From contig NZ_JBHEEH010000007.1 in assembly GCF_041929845.1 (NCBI RefSeq), forward strand, positions 80,556-144,555: a stretch of DNA of 64,000 bases, written 5' to 3'. The position numbers and the translations under genes are program-made. Shown one piece after another: positions 61,065-64,000 of this stretch (position 1 is its first letter; each line of letters begins with the position of its first letter). The notes beneath the pieces were generated by a model. It saw only the letters and a list, made by a program, of their open reading frames with translations. It searched no databases and was not told where the DNA came from. Source of the DNA: Paenochrobactrum pullorum (GTDB lineage Bacteria > Pseudomonadota > Alphaproteobacteria > Rhizobiales > Rhizobiaceae).

Positions 61065-62126
61065 ATGCTGGATAAATTAGGTATTACCATCCCCCTCATT
61101 CAAGCGCCAATGGCAGGCGTTGCAACGCCGCTTCTGGCTGCGGAAGTCTCCAATGCTGGGGCACTTGGTTCTATCGGTGTCGGTGCGACGGATGCTACTG
61201 GTGCGCGTTTGATGATCGATGAATTACATCAACGAACCAATCGTGCATTCAACGTGAATTTTTTTGCGCATGAAGCCGGAAAGGCTGATGCCAGGCGTGA
61301 AGCGGCATGGCTTGGAAGGTTGGCACCTTTGTTTGCGGAATTTGGGGCCGAGCCACCGAAACAACTTAAAACAATCTATAAAAGTTTCAAACATGATCCT
61401 GAATTGCTGCCACTCATGTTAGAGAAAAAACCGGCGGTGGTAAGTTTTCATTTTGGCTTGCCCTCAGAAGAAGCTGTCAGAGCGCTCAAACAAGCAAATA
61501 TTACATTATTGGCTTCGGCAACCAGCCTTGATGAAGCACTGTTGATTAAAAATGCAGGTTTTGACGCTGTGATTGCGCAAGGCATTGAAGCCGGCGGGCA
61601 TCGTGGTATTTTTGATCCTAATGGTGCAGATGATGGCTTGAGCGCAATGACTTTAACGCAAATTTTAACACGTGAGCTCGATTTGCCCGTGATCACTGCA
61701 GGCGGAATTATGAATGGCGCTGGTATTGCCGCGGCTTTAAATTATGGTGCTGTGGCGGCTCAAATGGGTACTGCTTTCATTGCTTGTCCGGAATCGGCTG
61801 CCGATGATGCATATCGCATAGCTTTGCAAGGTGATGGTGCTCATCATACGGTGTTGACGCCGATTATTTCGGGGCGTCCGGCGCGATCACTTGCCAATCA
61901 CTATACGGCATTGCAAACAATGATGAGTGATCTGGAACTGCCTGCTTATCCGATTGCTTATGATGCGGCCAAAGCCTTGCATGAGGCGGCGAAAGCAAAG
62001 GATGAAAGCGGTTTTGGCGCACAATGGGCGGGGCAAGGTGCACCACTTTCACGCGCTATGCCTGCGGCTGAATTGGTGGCTTTATTGGCTCAGGAACTGG
62101 AAAGTTTTTATCCAGTAAAGCCATGA
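61065..62126 (+). CDS. Nitronate monooxygenase family flavoprotein
   Basis: A 353-residue FMN-dependent TIM-barrel protein. The start IPLIQAPMAGVATPLLAAEVSNAGALGSIGVG is the family opening; AQGIEAGGHRGIF (~180-192) carries the catalytic His and GGIMNGAGIAAALNYGAVAAQMGTAFIAC the FMN-phosphate site. These enzymes oxidise alkyl nitronates such as propionate-3-nitronate. Preceded by GGAGGTGCATAA. It stands alone, without a nitro-compound pathway next to it. Confidence 0.9.
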   Translation: MLDKLGITIPLIQAPMAGVATPLLAAEVSNAGALGSIGVGATDATGARLMIDELHQRTNRAFNVNFFAHEAGKADARREAAWLGRLAPLFAEFGAEPPKQLKTIYKSFKHDPELLPLMLEKKPAVVSFHFGLPSEEAVRALKQANITLLASATSLDEALLIKNAGFDAVIAQGIEAGGHRGIFDPNGADDGLSAMTLTQILTRELDLPVITAGGIMNGAGIAAALNYGAVAAQMGTAFIACPESAADDAYRIALQGDGAHHTVLTPIISGRPARSLANHYTALQTMMSDLELPAYPIAYDAAKALHEAAKAKDESGFGAQWAGQGAPLSRAMPAAELVALLAQELESFYPVKP

Positions 62127-62192
62127 GATTTTTGTCAATATCATTGCGTTTAATATGGTCTTAATGAGTGTGCTGAGCCGCAGAAAACATTG

Positions 62193-63005
62193 TTATATTT
62201 TTTTCAAGAAAAGGATAAATGACGTCCATTGATGGTGACCATCGTTCAAAACGACATGCCTGCGGCGCCGGTGAACGCCCTCGCTATTCGTGCAGATTTG
62301 ATCAATTAAATAAGGGAAAGGTGGAAGCTCCCATGACATTCCATCGACCAGTTCTAAATCACTGCTAGCGTTGATCAGATAATCAATTATTTGTTGCTTG
62401 GTGAAATATTCATCATGGGGCGTATCATCAAGTAATATGTATTCTGTAGCGATACAGATGATGCCGCCTTTCTTGGTGACGCGTGACATTTCCTGAACAG
62501 CTTTGCAGGATGCATCATGCCCCCCGAAATGCTCTATAGAAGATAAAGACCAACAGAAATCAAATGATTGATCTTCATATTGTAAACGTGTTCCGTCTGC
62601 ATTCTCGAAACGAATTCGATCTTGGGCAATAGGTCTCGGTGAGTATTTTGAGGCATCTTTCAAGATGTCTATCGGAGCTTCATGGCCATGATTGCCGTCT
62701 TTTCCGGACCAGGTTTCATTGCCGTAAAGGTCTGTTGCTACGACTTCTTCAATATGGTCAGCAAGCCAGAAAATTACAGGCTCACGGCCGGCTCCAACCC
62801 CTAGAGCCCGCTTGTCTGGCGCAATCATGCCTAATTGGGCAAGGCCGTATATACACTGGGTCCATTCCCAGCCTTTTCGATATATTTCGCCGCTTGTATG
62901 TATGAAAACATGTTTATCTATGGAGTAAGTTTCCAGTTCCTGATGAAATTGTAGCCAAACGGGGTCTTCATAGCGGGAAACATTGATTACTTCTGATAAT
63001 GACAT
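62193..63005 (-). CDS. Class I SAM-dependent methyltransferase
   Basis: A 270-residue methyltransferase of the Rossmann type. Motif I is RALGVGAGREPVIFWLAD, with the acidic end EEVVATDLYG, then ENADGTRLQYEDQSFDFCWSLSSIEHFGG (motifs II-IV). A variable N-terminal cap (~1-60) and a C-terminal extension are present. The substrate is unknown; methyltransferases of this kind occur in polysaccharide and O-antigen loci, but no such neighbours are present. It borders an AT-rich region with an IS remnant, so recent transfer is possible. Confidence 0.82.
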   Translation of the reverse strand: MSLSEVINVSRYEDPVWLQFHQELETYSIDKHVFIHTSGEIYRKGWEWTQCIYGLAQLGMIAPDKRALGVGAGREPVIFWLADHIEEVVATDLYGNETWSGKDGNHGHEAPIDILKDASKYSPRPIAQDRIRFENADGTRLQYEDQSFDFCWSLSSIEHFGGHDASCKAVQEMSRVTKKGGIICIATEYILLDDTPHDEYFTKQQIIDYLINASSDLELVDGMSWELPPFPYLIDQICTNSEGVHRRRRHVVLNDGHHQWTSFILFLKKI

Positions 63006-63344
63006 TTTTTACCTTAATATATTGTAGAAATAAAATAGTAATTAAAGTAAAATAACTTATAATATATCGAGTTGTCGTTCAATGAGTTATATTGATGCTG
63101 TATGATGATTTTCTATTTTAAATAAATAAATATTATTATTATGAAATTCTGAACAAATAATAGCTTGCTTTGAATATGTGCCGTTAACAGCGATTTTTTA
63201 AAAAGATGCTTCCTTTATATCTGGAGACATCAATGTTTTATTGAGTGGCAATATTATGCAGTTCACGATGAGTAGGCGATGTCCACTTATCGTTCTTATG
63301 AGCTCTAAGCGCATTAATATATGTTTTGAAAAGTTGGGTGGTGT
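63006..63344. other. AT-rich intergenic region
   Basis: About 340 bases upstream of the methyltransferase gene, low in GC, with no open frame, repeat or RNA-like structure that I can support. Confidence 0.6.
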
Positions 63345-63473
63345 TTATGTACCGGCTGCCTCGTTTTTTTTCTTCTCCACATCCTTATCATAATGCCATT
63401 TGATGGCAAAGAACATGCAAATGCCAAGCACGACAAGTTTGAAAATCACGAAGATTATAGGTACCCAATCCAT
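63345..63473 (-). CDS. 42-residue single-pass small membrane protein
   Basis: ATG to TAA encodes a 42-residue protein: MDWVPIIFVIFKLVVLGICM continues as one hydrophobic helix (~4-24), then IKWHYDKDVEKKKNEA forms a charged cytoplasmic tail. Hydrophobic-then-basic layout with a Trp near each membrane boundary is typical of real bacterial small membrane proteins, and I believe close relatives exist in Brucellaceae. Ribosome binding is weak. Function unknown. Confidence 0.6.
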   Translation of the reverse strand: MDWVPIIFVIFKLVVLGICMFFAIKWHYDKDVEKKKNEAAGT

Positions 63474-63820
63474 TTTAGCATATTTCCATACTGCTCTCTG
63501 TTGCGAAGAGCATTAGCACAACGTGGCCCATTCAACAGCTTATTTTTATCGGATCACGATTTATTGATTTAGCTGAAATAGCTTTCTTTTCGGTCTCACG
63601 CTCAATCGTTATGTTGAAAAATAAGCTTGTCAGAATACCTCTATTTGCGGGTTGATTATTGAACCCATGCTTATGATCAATAAGATTTAAATAAGGCTGG
63701 CGCAAAGTGGACTTGCTGGATCTGCTATAAGAGACATCGCTAACAGTATCAAAAAAATTTATAACTGTAATTATGTAGCGTTCTACGAAATGCCTCCGAT
63801 ATAAGGTAGGCACCGCCCCC
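63474..63820. other. Intergenic stretch up to the insertion sequence
   Basis: About 350 bases without a supported gene. A 93-codon frame is present on the minus strand but looks non-coding. Confidence 0.5.
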
Positions 63821-64000
63821 TGTACTTTCTTCGTAAAAGTGGAGAGGCGTTTTATATTAAACAGCCGTTCTCTCGAACTGAGCTGTGCTCATATAGTCGA
63901 GTGAGGAATGCCTTCTTATAGGATTATAGAATCCGTCAATATATTGGGCAATGGCTTTTTGTGCATCATCGCGCGTATGGAATACGGTTCTCCAAATCAT
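63821..64000 (-). mobile_element. IS3-family insertion sequence, one end (truncated by the window edge)
   Basis: The outer end begins TGTACTTTCTTCGTAAAAG at 63821, with the 5'-TG tip typical of IS3-family ends, 36 bases beyond the transposase stop codon. The rest of the element lies to the right of the window. Confidence 0.75.
63857..64000 (-). CDS. IS3-family transposase OrfB, C-terminal end (partial)
   Basis: The last 47 codons of the frame are visible. They include AIAQYIDGFYNPIRRHSSLD followed by a tail ending in AQFERTAV, the very conserved end of IS3-family DDE transposases (rve_3 region, with the catalytic Glu further upstream outside the window). The start and most of the catalytic domain are beyond the right edge. 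Confidence 0.88.
   Translation of the reverse strand: MIWRTVFHTRDDAQKAIAQYIDGFYNPIRRHSSLDYMSTAQFERTAV

Noticed and set aside
63532..63813. A 93-codon frame on the minus strand between the small membrane protein and the IS end
   Set aside because: It starts at GTG without a ribosome-binding site, has low-complexity, unlikely composition and no domain-like pattern, so it is probably chance.
1..64000. tRNA, rRNA and CRISPR arrays
   Set aside because: Intergenic regions were read for tRNA TPsiC-loop-like segments, rRNA-like blocks and regularly spaced repeats; none was found.

Overview
The window looks like part of a secondary replicon (chromid or large plasmid) of an alphaproteobacterium of the order Hyphomicrobiales. 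Brucellaceae or a low-GC relative seems most likely. The grounds are a complete repABC replication and partition locus, an IalB-family secreted protein, rhizobial-type inositol genes with an RpiR-family regulator, DUF1344 and GFA-family small proteins, and a dense set of ABC importers. Base composition is moderate and intergenic DNA is clearly AT-rich. No rRNA, tRNA, CRISPR or prophage was seen. The only mobile DNA is the 3' end of an IS3-family element cut by the right edge.

Layout. 0-6.6 kb: end of a peptide-type binding protein overlapping a CocE/NonD hydrolase, then a GFA protein, an IalB protein, a membrane protein, a DMT exporter and a TauE/SafE permease. 6.8-17.3 kb: a sensory block (stand-alone receiver, small membrane protein, SSS-domain histidine kinase, ScfR/RamB-like regulator) beside a complete Liv/Urt-type importer. 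17.3-19.1 kb: SLC13 permease. 19.3-27.2 kb: a second Liv-type importer, a kynurenine-formamidase-like hydrolase, a MarR regulator with a leader peptide and a 42-bp palindromic operator, and a 2-aminobenzoate/benzoate-CoA ligase. This suggests aromatic acid or tryptophan-derivative catabolism. 27.2-31.2 kb: repABC with two parS-like sites, an antisense RNA gene between repB and repC, and short repeats inside repC. 31.3-37.6 kb: LysR regulator, polar amino-acid importer, Asp/Glu racemase/maleate isomerase-family enzyme and a GhrA-like reductase. 38.9-48.5 kb: ugpBAEC, then an AfuABC-like importer (usually labelled iron but carrying hexose-phosphate-type ligand residues) with an inositol-monophosphatase-family enzyme. 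49.3-57 kb: iolBEDC, iolR and divergent iolG. 57-60.9 kb: a FecCD-type importer probably for molybdate/tungstate (MolABC-like) with a ModE DNA-binding-domain protein and a ModE-box-like operator, plus a TrmO-like methyltransferase. 61-64 kb: nitronate monooxygenase, a methyltransferase, a 42-residue membrane protein and the IS3 remnant.

How the genes may work together. The 38.9-57 kb block can be read as a phosphorylated-polyol utilisation island. Ugp would bring in glycerol phosphate or glycerophosphodiesters, the Afu-like system phosphorylated sugar or polyol, the phosphatase would release the polyol, and the Iol enzymes would degrade myo-inositol. IolA and a free-inositol transporter are not in the window. 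A recurring architectural feature is a strong hairpin between the binding-protein gene and the next permease gene in all five importers where these genes are adjacent. Such hairpins are expected to raise binding-protein mRNA relative to the membrane subunits.
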